Positions 45,580 to 54,093 of a DNA stretch of 64,000 nt are shown here, piece by piece. The notes under the pieces were generated by a model that was given only the letters and a program-made list of their open reading frames with translations, was not told the DNA's origin and made no database searches. Source of the stretch: CAYLJV01 sp964554215 (GTDB taxonomy: Archaea > Hadarchaeota > Hadarchaeia > Hadarchaeales > JAGGTB01); assembly GCA_964554215.1 (NCBI GenBank), contig CAZKND010000001.1, positions 1-64,000 on the forward strand, in the 5' to 3' direction. How positions within the stretch are numbered: position 1 is the first letter of the stretch; every line of letters begins with the position of its first letter. The position numbers and the translations under genes are program-made.

Positions 45580-46763
45580 TTGAACGGCCTCCTCTCTCTT
45601 CTGAGGTCCATCATAGTTGACGGTTCTAACTGGTCAGCGATATTGTCCCTCAGGATTGTGATTTCTTCCTGGGAGAGCGATGCTCTGGCATCGGCTTCTA
45701 TAAGTACTGATGGGAGGGCACAAGCATCGTGAGAAGCCGATAGGGAATTGATAAGCGATGCAGTTTTTTCAATTGTTTTCTTCGGGCGTTTAGGATTTGT
45801 CAAAAATTCCACTCTAGTAGGTCTATCATATTCAACTGGTTTCATATAGAAAGCTCGAACCCTCTTGCTCCAGGGACGAAGCTCTGATAATAGACTTGAG
45901 GGTGTTTTGGAATATTTGAATGTGAAGCTTCTCTCCCCCGCTCCAAGAAGGTAATCTAGAAATGCTGTATCTCTGGATTTCATAACTATGTTTTTATTAT
46001 CGTTGAACCGTGCACGATTTTTCTCAGACATATCAGCGTTTTCCAAAATTTCAGGAAATATCTTCTCTTCGAAAATACTTGTTAATCTTGTACTCCTGCT
46101 GTCCTCCACAGCCCCTATCAACAGAACATCATTTCTCGTAGCGGTTTTGTATATTTTGCTATAAGTTTCAATTACTTCTTCGTAAAGTTCTTCCGTCCTT
46201 TCCTCTGAGGACTTATGGATATATTGTGGAACTATCGACCCATCTAAAACCATTACATCAAGATCAACCCCTTTCAAAACTTCGTAAGCTCTTTGAAGCT
46301 CTGTAAGCTGCCTTTTCAGTCCTGTCAACAAGTCCAGCTCCTTAGCGTCCAGAGGTTCGTGAACATTAACCAGTTGAGGAGCGGGTACTTCGCTAGGATG
46401 ATAATCCACATTCTTTAAATCACCCTCCTTATATTGAAACATCGAAACAACTGCTCTGACGAGAATAAGATCTAAACCATGTAGTGGTTTCGTAAGAACA
46501 CCGCCGTCTACTCCAGCGACCTTCAAATCTTCCAAGGATTTTTCTTCTACAGGATAGACAAGTTTTGGTTCTACAGGGCAATCGTTTTCCCCGTGAGGGA
46601 TTTCTACATCGGTCTTTACATCCCTAATCAAGTCTGATAGAACCTTTCTCTTCTCACCTTGTGTCTTTATTTTATCGGCTATCGTACCAATTTTATTTTC
46701 CAAATTCTTATGATTCGATAAGTTAATGGAATCATCTACCGGTATCATCGGATCAGGCACCAT
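45576..46763 (-). CDS. nurA: NurA 5'-3' nuclease
   Basis: 395 residues of the NurA fold. Acidic metal ligands are visible in VAGVDGGVLTKPLHG near residue 83 and VMVLDGSIVPQYI near residue 170; DARASLSQEEI lies near the C-terminus. It digests 5' strands after double-strand breaks, driven by HerA. First gene of the nurA-herA pair, with translational coupling by the 4-bp overlap. Confidence 0.9.
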   Translation of the reverse strand: MVPDPMIPVDDSINLSNHKNLENKIGTIADKIKTQGEKRKVLSDLIRDVKTDVEIPHGENDCPVEPKLVYPVEEKSLEDLKVAGVDGGVLTKPLHGLDLILVRAVVSMFQYKEGDLKNVDYHPSEVPAPQLVNVHEPLDAKELDLLTGLKRQLTELQRAYEVLKGVDLDVMVLDGSIVPQYIHKSSEERTEELYEEVIETYSKIYKTATRNDVLLIGAVEDSRSTRLTSIFEEKIFPEILENADMSEKNRARFNDNKNIVMKSRDTAFLDYLLGAGERSFTFKYSKTPSSLLSELRPWSKRVRAFYMKPVEYDRPTRVEFLTNPKRPKKTIEKTASLINSLSASHDACALPSVLIEADARASLSQEEITILRDNIADQLEPSTMMDLRRERRPFK

Positions 46764-46885
46764 TTCGTAAAGAGGGCTCAGTCTTTTTAAGGAGGAAGTA
46801 GAGGGGTAGGTGAAAGTAAAACTGGTTAAGACGACTTCACAAAAAGCGTAAAATAGTTACAAAACAAATTGGAAACGTGAACAAA

Positions 46886-47410
46886 ATGTTTAGAGCATAT
46901 AGATGTGAAATTTGTGGAGAAACCTATCTAGGTAAAGGAAAACCTGAAAACTGTCCATATTGCGGAGCACAAGAAGAATACCTGAAGAAGATAGAAAATT
47001 ACGAAAGACTGATGCCGGAAAAAATAACGGAAAAATCTCGAGAAAACATCAAAGAGGCAATAAAGCTCGAAATAGACAACGCTAAATTCTACAATTGCGC
47101 CTACGAAAAAACGGAGAACGAGGATGACGCTGCAATATTCAAAAGGTTGAGAAAGATAGAAGCAGAACACGCAGAACTTTTAGCAGAGATAATAGACGTT
47201 CCAGAAAAAGAAATACCTGACTACGAAGAATGTTCAGAAGATGCAGAAGAAAACTACAAGGATGCTCACGATAGAGAAGACCGAGCGATAAAGTCCTATT
47301 CGAAATTCGCCAAAGAAGCAGAAAATCCAAAGGTCAAAGAAGTATTCGAAGCTATTGTCGAAATAGAATCAGACCATCTGGATCTTTCAGAAGAAAAAAT
47401 CTCGGATTGA
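46886..47410 (+). CDS. rubrerythrin with N-terminal rubredoxin-like domain
   Basis: About 174 residues. The N-terminal rubredoxin-like knuckles are YRCEICGETY and CPYCGA; the ferritin-like diiron domain has glutamates in LEIDNAKFY, EAEHAELLAEI, DREDRAIKSY and EIESDHLDL. The rubredoxin part comes first, as in reverse rubrerythrins. Family knowledge: reduces hydrogen peroxide in anaerobes. ATG 46886 chosen over GTG 46877. It is followed by the RDD and heliorhodopsin genes on the same strand. Confidence 0.9.
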   Translation: MFRAYRCEICGETYLGKGKPENCPYCGAQEEYLKKIENYERLMPEKITEKSRENIKEAIKLEIDNAKFYNCAYEKTENEDDAAIFKRLRKIEAEHAELLAEIIDVPEKEIPDYEECSEDAEENYKDAHDREDRAIKSYSKFAKEAENPKVKEVFEAIVEIESDHLDLSEEKISD

Positions 47411-47501
47411 GTTCTGAATAGAGAGCACTTTTCAAAAGAGCCTTCGGACCAAACAGAATATACACTCAACAGATAATATCTAAGAGGAGATTAAATTGGA
47501 T

Positions 47502-47909
47502 ATGGAATATGAAGGAATAGGAATTAGAGCTCTATCTATAATCTTGGATTCCATAATTCTATCAATATTCTTCTTTCCATTAGGATACACCCACACCGGG
47601 TACTTCCCATATGAAGTGTATGGAAGAGGCGCATTTCTAATATTCAATAGTACTGCTATAATCTCTCTAGCTTACTTCATCATCCTAGAAGGTTTAATGG
47701 GTCAAACAATAGGTAAACTCATAACCGGAATAAAAGTAGTGAAAACAAACGGTGACCCTTGCGATTTCGAAGCATCCTTCGTCAGGAATATACTTAGGAT
47801 TGTAGATATAATCTTTGCCTACATAGTTGGCGCAGTATTAATAGCTCGTTCTGACAAAAATCAGAGATTCGGAGATAGAGTAGCGGATACAGTGGTGATA
47901 AACGCTTAA
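47502..47909 (+). CDS. RDD family membrane protein
   Basis: 135 residues with RALSIILDSIILSIFFF at the start (the Arg and Asp signature of RDD) and GLMGQTIGKLITGIKVV and FGDRVADTVV, the family's second and third signatures. Three transmembrane helices. RDD proteins may be ion exchangers; function is mostly unknown. GAGGAGA lies just upstream; TTG 47496 is an alternative start. Sixty-six bp before heliorhodopsin. Confidence 0.82.
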   Translation: MEYEGIGIRALSIILDSIILSIFFFPLGYTHTGYFPYEVYGRGAFLIFNSTAIISLAYFIILEGLMGQTIGKLITGIKVVKTNGDPCDFEASFVRNILRIVDIIFAYIVGAVLIARSDKNQRFGDRVADTVVINA

Positions 47910-47935
47910 ATTTACTCATTCCATTTATAAAAAAA

Positions 47936-47943
47936 TATAAAAG
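47936..47943 (+). promoter_or_regulatory. putative TATA box of heliorhodopsin
   Basis: TATAAAAG lies 33 bp upstream of the heliorhodopsin ATG, with a further TTTATAAAA 12 bp before it. It suggests a separate promoter for the rhodopsin gene and a short leader of about ten bases. Confidence 0.5.
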
Positions 47944-47975
47944 CGTCTGTTAGTAAAATAAAGTGGACGAATTCT

Positions 47976-48734
47976 ATGTTTGATGACGATAAATTCAGAA
48001 ATCTGAGAATATTTAATCTTTCGATGGGATTTTTCCATCTGATTCAGTCCATGTTAATGATATTTCTTAGCACAGACTTCGCGATATCAGTGACGAGTAC
48101 CTACATGCAGGGACCACCAGGTACTGTAGAAGTAGCAAGAGAGGTTCTATTCGATATAAAATTAGGACCTGCAATCGCATTGTTCCTATTGCTCTCAGCG
48201 GTGGCCCATTTCTATCTCTCATCTGTAGGTTTTGATTGGTACAAAGAAAATCTAAAAAATCATATAAATAAGGCTCGATGGATAGAGTATTTCTTCAGCA
48301 GTTCTCTCATGATCGTTATCATAGCTATGCTGGTTGGAATCACCGATTTAGCAGCTTTGGTAGCCTTGTTTGTTGTAAACGGATCCATGATCTTGTTCGG
48401 TTGGCTAATGGAATCATATAATCAAAACACTGAAGATGTTGCTTGGTCACCTTTCGTATTCGGATGCATCGCCGGGATTGCTCCCTGGATTGCAATAGCC
48501 ATCCGGCTAGCAACAGCTTTCTCCTTCACTTCCGTTCCTATTCCAAGTTTCGTTATCTGGATATTTGTATCGATAGCTATCTTTTTCAATATCTTTGCAG
48601 TTAACCAAGCCTTACAATACAAAGAAGTAGGGCCGTGGGAGAACTATCTTTTCGGAGAAAAGGTCTACATAGCCCTCAGCCTCATCGCGAAATCATTGCT
48701 AGCTTGGCAGGTCTTTGCAGGCACACTGGTCTAA
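47976..48734 (+). CDS. heliorhodopsin
   Basis: 252 residues with seven hydrophobic helices. The last helix carries EKVYIALSLIAKSLLAWQVF, where Lys239 is the retinal Schiff-base lysine. RWIEYFFSSSLM places Glu104 at the usual counterion position, and FGWLMESYNQ, typical of heliorhodopsins, follows. His21 and His78 match the conserved histidines of the family. The N-terminus is polar and short, as expected for the inverted (N-in) topology. No carotenoid or retinal synthesis genes lie in this window. Neighbours are rubrerythrin, RDD and a convergent DUF2270-like gene. Function of heliorhodopsins is unsettled; a sensory or regulatory role is favoured over pumping. Confidence 0.95.
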   Translation: MFDDDKFRNLRIFNLSMGFFHLIQSMLMIFLSTDFAISVTSTYMQGPPGTVEVAREVLFDIKLGPAIALFLLLSAVAHFYLSSVGFDWYKENLKNHINKARWIEYFFSSSLMIVIIAMLVGITDLAALVALFVVNGSMILFGWLMESYNQNTEDVAWSPFVFGCIAGIAPWIAIAIRLATAFSFTSVPIPSFVIWIFVSIAIFFNIFAVNQALQYKEVGPWENYLFGEKVYIALSLIAKSLLAWQVFAGTLV

Positions 48735-48765
48735 ATCATATCTGAAAACGGACGCCGATCAAATC

Positions 48766-49488
48766 TTAACTTTCATCTTTTCTAACTTCATCTTTGCAGT
48801 CTTCATCATCTAAAAACTCGTCTACTTCAAACTCTACGTCTTCCTTTTCCCTTATTTTGCCTTTAGCCTCTCTTTCAGGGGCCTTTGCAAAGAAGTATAT
48901 AGTGGAACCGAGAATCAATCCCATTACAAAAGTGAATACCCCTACACCACCCCATACTCCCAAACTGCCTCCTACATTGCTAAAGAATTCAGTTACAGTA
49001 GTAGCTCTACTAGGATGGATAAGTATTTTCCCTATCCATGCTAGCGTGAAAATGAAGATTATCCATATATACATCCTCTTCAGTCTTCTCTTTACTGCTT
49101 CTGGCCAAGTTACTTTAAACTCTGGTTCTCGAAAGTCTCGTGAAATTAAATCTTGCCATCCCTCATCCACCTCTACATTCGAATCAAAAAATCTTGACAG
49201 GAACATTTCCTCTAAGGCTCTAACTCTTCCTCGCCAAGCATCGTAATATCTATATCTTCTAGCCTCAGCGAAAAGTAGAACATATGTCAAAAACAAACCT
49301 GGTAACATCGTCCAATGCGGAGCGGTCTTGGTACCAAGAGCAAAGGTCAAAACACCTACTGTCATGACGATAGCCCAATTCGTAGTCCTATCCATACGGG
49401 TTCTCCAAGTATTAATACGTTGAAGCTCTCCACGGTAAACGTGCATAATGACGTTCGTGTCTCCACGACTTATCTCATCCCAATCCAT
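48766..49488 (-). CDS. DUF2270-like membrane protein
   Basis: 240 residues. An N-terminal soluble segment with HVYRGELQRINTWRTRMDRT is followed by two transmembrane helices (about 37-72), a soluble loop with EARRYRYYDAWRGRVRALE, two further helices (about 140-160 and 178-200) and an acidic tail. The first segment and Arg-rich loop are typical of DUF2270 as I recall it. Tail to tail with the heliorhodopsin gene (31 bp between stops). Function unknown. Confidence 0.7.
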   Translation of the reverse strand: MDWDEISRGDTNVIMHVYRGELQRINTWRTRMDRTTNWAIVMTVGVLTFALGTKTAPHWTMLPGLFLTYVLLFAEARRYRYYDAWRGRVRALEEMFLSRFFDSNVEVDEGWQDLISRDFREPEFKVTWPEAVKRRLKRMYIWIIFIFTLAWIGKILIHPSRATTVTEFFSNVGGSLGVWGGVGVFTFVMGLILGSTIYFFAKAPEREAKGKIREKEDVEFEVDEFLDDEDCKDEVRKDES

Positions 49489-49612
49489 AATCTCCCCTAA
49501 GTCCTTTTTAAACTATACTTATACGCTCTCAAAAAAGTAATGGAACAATTAAACCCTCTCAAATATCGATTAAATAACAAAAACGAAGAAAAATCCCATT
49601 CTCCAATAAAAA

Positions 49613-50008
49613 CTAATAAGTGGTATACTCTTCTTTGATTTCTCTTCTTTCAATCGACTTATTCTCTTTTTTTAGTTTCTTTATAACTTCTTCAGGGTGC
49701 TCCATTCCAATTTCCGCTAGAATCTTCTTCAACTCACTAATCTTAATATTTTCCAGTTCAGGGTGGTTCTCGGAGATTCCTACAATTTCGTTGAAGAAAT
49801 CCTTAGCTTCAGCTTCCATCTCTTTCGAAGAGACCTCAGAAGTATCCAACGGTTCCTCCGACGTATCCTCTTCCCTCTTCAAAAACCTCTCTCCAAGTCT
49901 ACTCACATCCTCCCCCTCTTCTTTCTTCTTTTCAAAACGCTCGCCTAACCTTTGGGCAAGTACTTCGGACTCCTCACTCTCACTTTTCTCATTTTCTTCA
50001 CTCATCAT
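49613..50008 (-). CDS. acidic ParA-partner protein with repeated RLGERF motif
   Basis: About 131 residues. The N-terminal half has two copies of a short motif, QRLGERFEKK and SRLGERFLKR, about 21 residues apart, separated by acidic spacer; the C-terminal half is helical (KISELKKILAEIGM and later). A GAGGGGG site precedes the ATG pair at 50008/50005. The start overlaps the ParA stop by 11 bp, so both are translated together. It takes the place where ParB usually sits, but has no ParB domain. I infer an adaptor for the ATPase. Confidence 0.65.
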   Translation of the reverse strand: MMSEENEKSESEESEVLAQRLGERFEKKKEEGEDVSRLGERFLKREEDTSEEPLDTSEVSSKEMEAEAKDFFNEIVGISENHPELENIKISELKKILAEIGMEHPEEVIKKLKKENKSIERREIKEEYTTY

Positions 50009-50792
50009 TATCCCCCTCACATTTTGATATAACTAAATCAGCAAGGCTCATGAAATTTTCCACCTGATCACAAGAAGGATCATGATTATAAAGAGTAGTC
50101 CTCTTCTTCATAGCTCTCCTAATCGCAACCCTTTGACGAAGCTCGAAAGGCGTCAAATATTCTTTCAAACCATCCATCTCTCGCAACTTATCCAGCGTAG
50201 AGGAAGCCACATTGTCCGGCCTCACCAGATTAGGTACGATTGCAAGTATCTCCACATTTATCCCAAAAGCGTTCTCTATCTCCTCAATCTCATCGAGAGC
50301 TCTGTGAACGGACACAACACTCATGTCTTCATCTTTTATCGGAACAACCACTCTCCCCGCAGCAAGTATGGCATTATCGTAAAGTATACCTACGGTCGGA
50401 GGCGAGTCTACCACTACATAATCGTAAGGGTCTTCAACCTCTTCCAAAAACATTTTTAATCTCATTTCTCGATTCCTCTCAGAACTTAGCCTCTCCTCCA
50501 CCCCTCTCATATCATAATTAGAAGGAACCAAATCAACTCCTTCCTCTGTAGTAATGATTGTATCTTCTGGATCGCCTTTAGTTCCTTTAATCAAGTGATA
50601 TGCTAAACTGTCCTTATTTTCATCATAATACTCCCGATCAAAACCTAAATGGGCCGAAAGGTAAGCGGAAGGATCAAGATCCACTATCAATACGTCCTTG
50701 TCTTTCTTAGCCAAAGCCACTGCAAGATGCAGCGCTATAGTGGTCTTTCCAACACCACCCTTCTGATTTGAAACGGTTACACGATAAGTCAT
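49998..50792 (-). CDS. ParA/Soj-family ATPase
   Basis: 264 residues with the deviant Walker A KGGVGKTTIALHLA (residues 10-23), VLIVDLDPSAYLSAHLG (A' motif) and VVVDSPPTVG (Walker B). The set is typical of ParA/Soj proteins that position chromosomes or other cargo through ATP-dependent DNA binding. It is co-translated with the acidic partner downstream. No parS-like repeats were seen in the 157 bp upstream. Could serve chromosome segregation or protein positioning. Confidence 0.88.
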   Translation of the reverse strand: MTYRVTVSNQKGGVGKTTIALHLAVALAKKDKDVLIVDLDPSAYLSAHLGFDREYYDENKDSLAYHLIKGTKGDPEDTIITTEEGVDLVPSNYDMRGVEERLSSERNREMRLKMFLEEVEDPYDYVVVDSPPTVGILYDNAILAAGRVVVPIKDEDMSVVSVHRALDEIEEIENAFGINVEILAIVPNLVRPDNVASSTLDKLREMDGLKEYLTPFELRQRVAIRRAMKKRTTLYNHDPSCDQVENFMSLADLVISKCEGDNDE

Positions 50793-50949
50793 CTTAGCTC
50801 CATAATAAAAATGAGTTCTAACGTTAAATTATTTGACCCAAATTCCACCGGAAGAACCTCAAATAATCTGTTATGAATTTATTACCAATTCAATGCTTAA
50901 CAATCTTCAACCAAAAATATACTCAAAAATCAAAATAGTTCTACTTCAG

Positions 50950-51969
50950 TCAAATCTCTACTAACTCGTAATCCCTCTCACCCATACCCAGTTTCTCAGC
51001 ATATCTCACCTGGATCTCCGGATCGGTATCACCATCAAACTTATCGGTGTCGGACAAGTCCAATCCAGCCTGATCTATCGACACTATATCATCAGACAAA
51101 AGTATACCGACATCTTCCATCACAGGCTCCTGTTTCTCGTTCATACAATCACAATCAGGCGTCACATCCATCAAAACTGTCATGAAGTAGGATCTTCTAT
51201 CCTTGAGGGCAGCGTAAGCGTATTCCACGATTCTCTCATCCAACTTCTGAGCAGACCCATCTTCCCAAGGAATCTCAACCGCGTCTTCTGGACAAACAGC
51301 TATGCACATACCGCACCCAATACATTTATCCTGATCAATGCTCGCAGCCCCTCCGTTAATGCTAATCGCATCGACTGGACATTCCTGTACACACTTTCCA
51401 CAAGCTATACAGTCGGAAGAAGCTATCTCTAAGTTGAAGACCTGATGCATCGCCATTTTTCCCTCCCTAGTTCCCAATCCCATACCTATATTCTTCAACG
51501 CTCCACCGAAACCCGCAGGGTTGTGACCCGTGAGATGGGAGAGAGCAAACAGAACGTTATAATTTCCCAAAGCCTCACCGAGTTTCGCCTTGTCAAAGTG
51601 ATTCAAATCGACCGGAACGACCATCTCTTCTCCACTTTTCTCCCCATCCGCAATCTCAATAGGAGCGAAATCAAACCCATTATCTTTAGCAAGTTTTCTA
51701 TGGGAAGATCCAAGAGACCTCTCACTGTTATATAGAACATTACAATCCATAAGAACCGTTTTTTTAACCTCATCATTCACTTCACCATAAATCGACTCCA
51801 CCAAGTCTGGACTCAAATGAGTTTCACTCTTCCTTTCCCCAAAGTGAAGTTTTATGGCTACCTCGTCTTCAGGGTCCAAATAATCTAAAAAAACATCCGA
51901 TAATTTCTTCAAGTCTTCTTTAAAATCAAAAGATTCCTTATCCGTCCTTAAAAGATAAACCTTGCTCAT
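50950..51969 (-). CDS. DUF362 protein with two 4Fe-4S ferredoxin clusters
   Basis: 339 residues. The N-terminal DUF362 domain (VAIKLHFGERKSETHLSP and later LTGHNPAGFGGALKNIGMG) is followed by two ferredoxin motifs, CIACGKCVQECP and CIGCGMCIAVCP, at about residues 190-235. Such proteins are probable iron-sulfur electron carriers or enzymes with unknown substrate. ATG 51969 follows GGTGGAAAG; the frame extends ten codons upstream without a better start. Stands alone. Confidence 0.85.
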   Translation of the reverse strand: MSKVYLLRTDKESFDFKEDLKKLSDVFLDYLDPEDEVAIKLHFGERKSETHLSPDLVESIYGEVNDEVKKTVLMDCNVLYNSERSLGSSHRKLAKDNGFDFAPIEIADGEKSGEEMVVPVDLNHFDKAKLGEALGNYNVLFALSHLTGHNPAGFGGALKNIGMGLGTREGKMAMHQVFNLEIASSDCIACGKCVQECPVDAISINGGAASIDQDKCIGCGMCIAVCPEDAVEIPWEDGSAQKLDERIVEYAYAALKDRRSYFMTVLMDVTPDCDCMNEKQEPVMEDVGILLSDDIVSIDQAGLDLSDTDKFDGDTDPEIQVRYAEKLGMGERDYELVEI

Positions 51970-52124
51970 CTTTCCACCATTACAATAAAAATAACTCATA
52001 ACTTATGATTATTTTTGAGCCATTACCTACTCAAATCTATAGATTATTCAAAAGCATTAATGGAATACATAATACAAAGTTATCCGTAGACATTATGCAC
52101 ATCTCAACGAAGTCAAATCGAAAA

Positions 52125-52553
52125 CTATTCGTCCTTTTTCATCTCTTCTTCTACTTCTTCAAGACCATCTGAAATTTCTGTATCAAGCTCAATCTCTTCA
52201 TCTTCCGCAGCCTCACCTGTCATAGAATCTATCATCTCTTCAACCTTCTCACCACTGAACTCCTCGTTCGTCAAAATTCCTTCACTGGTTATATCAACTG
52301 CCGTAGACAATGCTTCGTCCATAGATTCAGCTTTAAGCATGGCCTTTTCCATCTCCTTCTGGGTTGAAGCTATATCTTCAATCTCCGCACCCTCACCGAT
52401 GGATTCCGCAACATCTTGAGCGAATTCTACAAAATTTCCGGAAAGTTTTACTAATTCTCTCTGTATCTGAGCTTCTTCCATTACCATCAAAAGCTTCTTA
52501 CCTCTCTGAATTCTTTCCTGAAGAGTGAGATACTTTTTCGCCTGTCTTTTCAA
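52125..52553 (-). CDS. ESCRT-III (Snf7)-like protein, 5' end irregular
   Basis: From TTG 52553 the product has 142 residues, but coding sequence clearly continues upstream to 52682 for 43 more codons with no canonical start before an in-frame TAG. The extended protein has a basic first helix (RYRKAKSKINKYISNLKEL), a second helix with FLKRQAKKYLTLQERIQRG, acidic later helices (STQKEMEKAMLKAESMDEA) and a very acidic C-terminus, the charge pattern of ESCRT-III/CHMP2-like proteins. In archaea these remodel membranes in division or vesicle release. The first segment may be lost to a frameshift, or an unusual start codon used. Confidence 0.6.
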   Translation of the reverse strand: MKRQAKKYLTLQERIQRGKKLLMVMEEAQIQRELVKLSGNFVEFAQDVAESIGEGAEIEDIASTQKEMEKAMLKAESMDEALSTAVDITSEGILTNEEFSGEKVEEMIDSMTGEAAEDEEIELDTEISDGLEEVEEEMKKDE

Positions 52554-52742
52554 AAATTTCTTATCATTCAGACTCGCGGCCTCTTTACCCTGTTCAAAAA
52601 CCTTATTTTGAAGTTCTTTAAGATTAGAGATATACTTGTTAATCTTGCTTTTCGCTTTCCTATAACGGATTGTTCTCTGCTTCTATCGAGACCTGATTCC
52701 GTAAAATCTAAAATGCTTGTCCTACCCTACTTTTGAATGTGC

Positions 52743-52790
52743 AGGAAATACACCTCCTCTCGATCCACCCTCCGGAAGAGGTGTACTCCT
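52743..52790 (-). promoter_or_regulatory. hairpin that would hide a Shine-Dalgarno upstream of the ESCRT-III-like gene
   Basis: On the minus strand TACACCTC and GAGGTGTA form an 8-bp stem, extended by AGGA/TCCT beyond a small bulge, with a 21-base loop. The 3' arm includes AGGAGGTG, a strong ribosome site, which would be paired in the folded RNA. No usable start codon follows at normal distance, so the function is uncertain; alternatively it is a simple inverted repeat. Confidence 0.45.
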
Positions 52791-52853
52791 TTTCAACCAC
52801 ATCACTTGCAATACAAACTCAGCAAAAAAAGGATTTCAGAAGAGCCAAAAAAA

Positions 52854-52867
52854 TTTAAATAATTTGT
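52854..52867 (+). promoter_or_regulatory. TATA-like element TTTAAATAATTTGT
   Basis: This 14-mer lies 57 bp upstream of the ribosome site of the 167-residue gene. Transcription would start near 52880, exactly where the sequence duplicated at 62478 begins. The same 14-mer is found at 60878 before the 508-residue gene. Confidence 0.6.
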
Positions 52868-52878
52868 CATCCGAACAA

Positions 52879-53537
52879 GAGAACTAAGAAATAACCTCTA
52901 AAATAACAAAGGAGGTGAGATTTGTGGCAGCAGGATTTAATTCAATGAGAGCAATGGCGGAACTCATGAGTCAAATGGACAAAGATGAAACCGTTACGTT
53001 GATTGAGTCTTCCAGAGATATTCTTGACGCTCTTGCAGAAAACCCTGAAGTATTGAAAACATTCAGTTCTATCCTGAAAGAATTAGCAGAAGATGAAGAA
53101 ATCGCTAAAGGTTTATCCAATTTAGTTTCCTTAGCCGGACCATCTATCGATGCTCTGAACAACACAATGACTCCCGAAGCAGTAGACATGATGCACGAAC
53201 TAGCACAGAACGATGATGTGAAGGAAGGCATAGGTTCTTTCCTATCAATTATAGACCCCGAAATGTTAGGGGCTCTACTACCAGTGATCGGATCAATTAT
53301 AGGAGCAGTCCTATCTGAAATATCCAAAAATGAAGAAGCAAAAGAACACTTGATTGGTTTAATCTCTCATAGTGGTCCATTGGCTAAGAAAGCCAACACC
53401 GCTTTTATGGGTGAATCAGTCGACTAATGATTTCTAAAGACTTTTTAGAGGAATAAAAAATGCCAGTGAAAAAGAAAGCTCTGGTCACAGGTGCGTGTGA
53501 CTTTGTAGGTCCGCACATTATAGATTTTTTAGTAGCG
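52879..53537 (+). repeat. duplicated block, copy 1
   Basis: Aligns without gaps to 62478-63136 at a constant offset of 9,599 bp. It covers a conserved leader, the whole 167-residue gene, the 32-bp spacer and about the first 78 bp of an epimerase gene. Similarity ends within the epimerase near 53537. Confidence 0.85.
52924..53427 (+). CDS. helical protein of unknown function, copy 1
   Basis: 167 residues from GTG 52924, five bases after a near-perfect Shine-Dalgarno (AAAGGAGGTGA); an upstream in-frame GTG overlaps that site and is less likely. The product is mostly helix, with a repeated style of short segments (NPEVLKTFSSILKELAEDEE, NDDVKEGIGSFLSIIDPEM) and a hydrophobic glycine-rich stretch (ALLPVIGSIIGAVLSEIS, about residues 117-134). 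No signal peptide, no cysteine pairs. About 84% identical to the copy at 62523. Similarity to DUF1641-like repeats is possible but not firm. Confidence 0.8.
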   Translation: MAAGFNSMRAMAELMSQMDKDETVTLIESSRDILDALAENPEVLKTFSSILKELAEDEEIAKGLSNLVSLAGPSIDALNNTMTPEAVDMMHELAQNDDVKEGIGSFLSIIDPEMLGALLPVIGSIIGAVLSEISKNEEAKEHLIGLISHSGPLAKKANTAFMGESVD

Positions 53538-53555
53538 CAGTATTCACGTAGGTAA
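53460..53555 (+). pseudogene. truncated NAD-dependent epimerase
   Basis: The 31-codon frame (MPVKKKALVTGACDFVGPHI then a diverging tail and TAA) matches the first residues of the intact epimerase at 63059. The glycine loop GACGFVGSH is altered to GACDFVGPH, so the second glycine of the Rossmann motif is lost even before the truncation. It keeps the ribosome site AGAGGA. A broken remnant from the block duplication. Confidence 0.85.
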
Positions 53556-53577
53556 AAATCCCTTTGTCTTTTTTGGT

Positions 53578-53614
53578 AAAATCTTCCCCGAGTTTTGAGG
53601 GATGGGGAGATTTT
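53578..53614 (+). terminator. hairpin after the truncated epimerase
   Basis: AAAATCT-T-CCCC pairs with GGGG-AGATTTT, an 11-bp stem with one bulged T and a 14-base loop. A T-rich run (53562-53574) lies just before. It may end transcription of the 167-residue gene, or be a remnant of a rearrangement border. Confidence 0.4.
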
Positions 53615-53640
53615 GCCTATATCTTTTTAGATTCCCATTC

Positions 53641-53988
53641 GTGCCCGTGTTAGTTAGAGATTCGGTGTACGGAAAATTTTTGGAGGAGGATATTTACCTC
53701 TACCAGAAATTATTGAAAGTTTTCAGACTAGGACTGGAATCGACAAAGGTCGAGACTTCCCACTCCCAAATACTTGAAGCACTTTCAAAAAACATTTCAA
53801 CCGTTCTTGAACCCGTGAGCTCTCGGACGCTCACCCCACATCACGAATTAATCGAAGCATACTCTATAAAGCTCACAAACGAAGTAAAAACATTCTACGA
53901 AACCGAAATCAAATCGCACGGAAATTCAGCCCGTACAAGCATGCAAAAAGCATTAGTCATCGTGCTCGAAGAAGGCGAAAAAGAATGA
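53641..53988 (+). CDS. small hypothetical protein
   Basis: About 115 residues from GTG 53641; the frame is open from an ATG at 53602 that lies inside a hairpin and is less likely. A TATATC sequence about 25 bp upstream of the GTG would fit leaderless transcription. The protein is helical and neutral to basic in its middle (LYQKLLKVFRLGLESTKVET) and ends EEGEKE. No family recognised. Placed between the truncated epimerase and the zinc-finger gene. Confidence 0.4.
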   Translation: MPVLVRDSVYGKFLEEDIYLYQKLLKVFRLGLESTKVETSHSQILEALSKNISTVLEPVSSRTLTPHHELIEAYSIKLTNEVKTFYETEIKSHGNSARTSMQKALVIVLEEGEKE

Positions 53989-54093
53989 GTTAATTTTGTA
54001 ACAATGCCGAATCAAGGGAAGAATTTATTAAGATTTGTTAAATCATAAATATTTGTTGGAGCATAAAGAGACGAAAAATAAGAGTGGTTCAAG

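Noticed and set aside
53602..53640. ATG 53602 as start of the small gene at 53641
   Set aside because: It lies in the 3' arm of a hairpin with no ribosome site; the GTG at 53641 fits a TATA-like sequence better.
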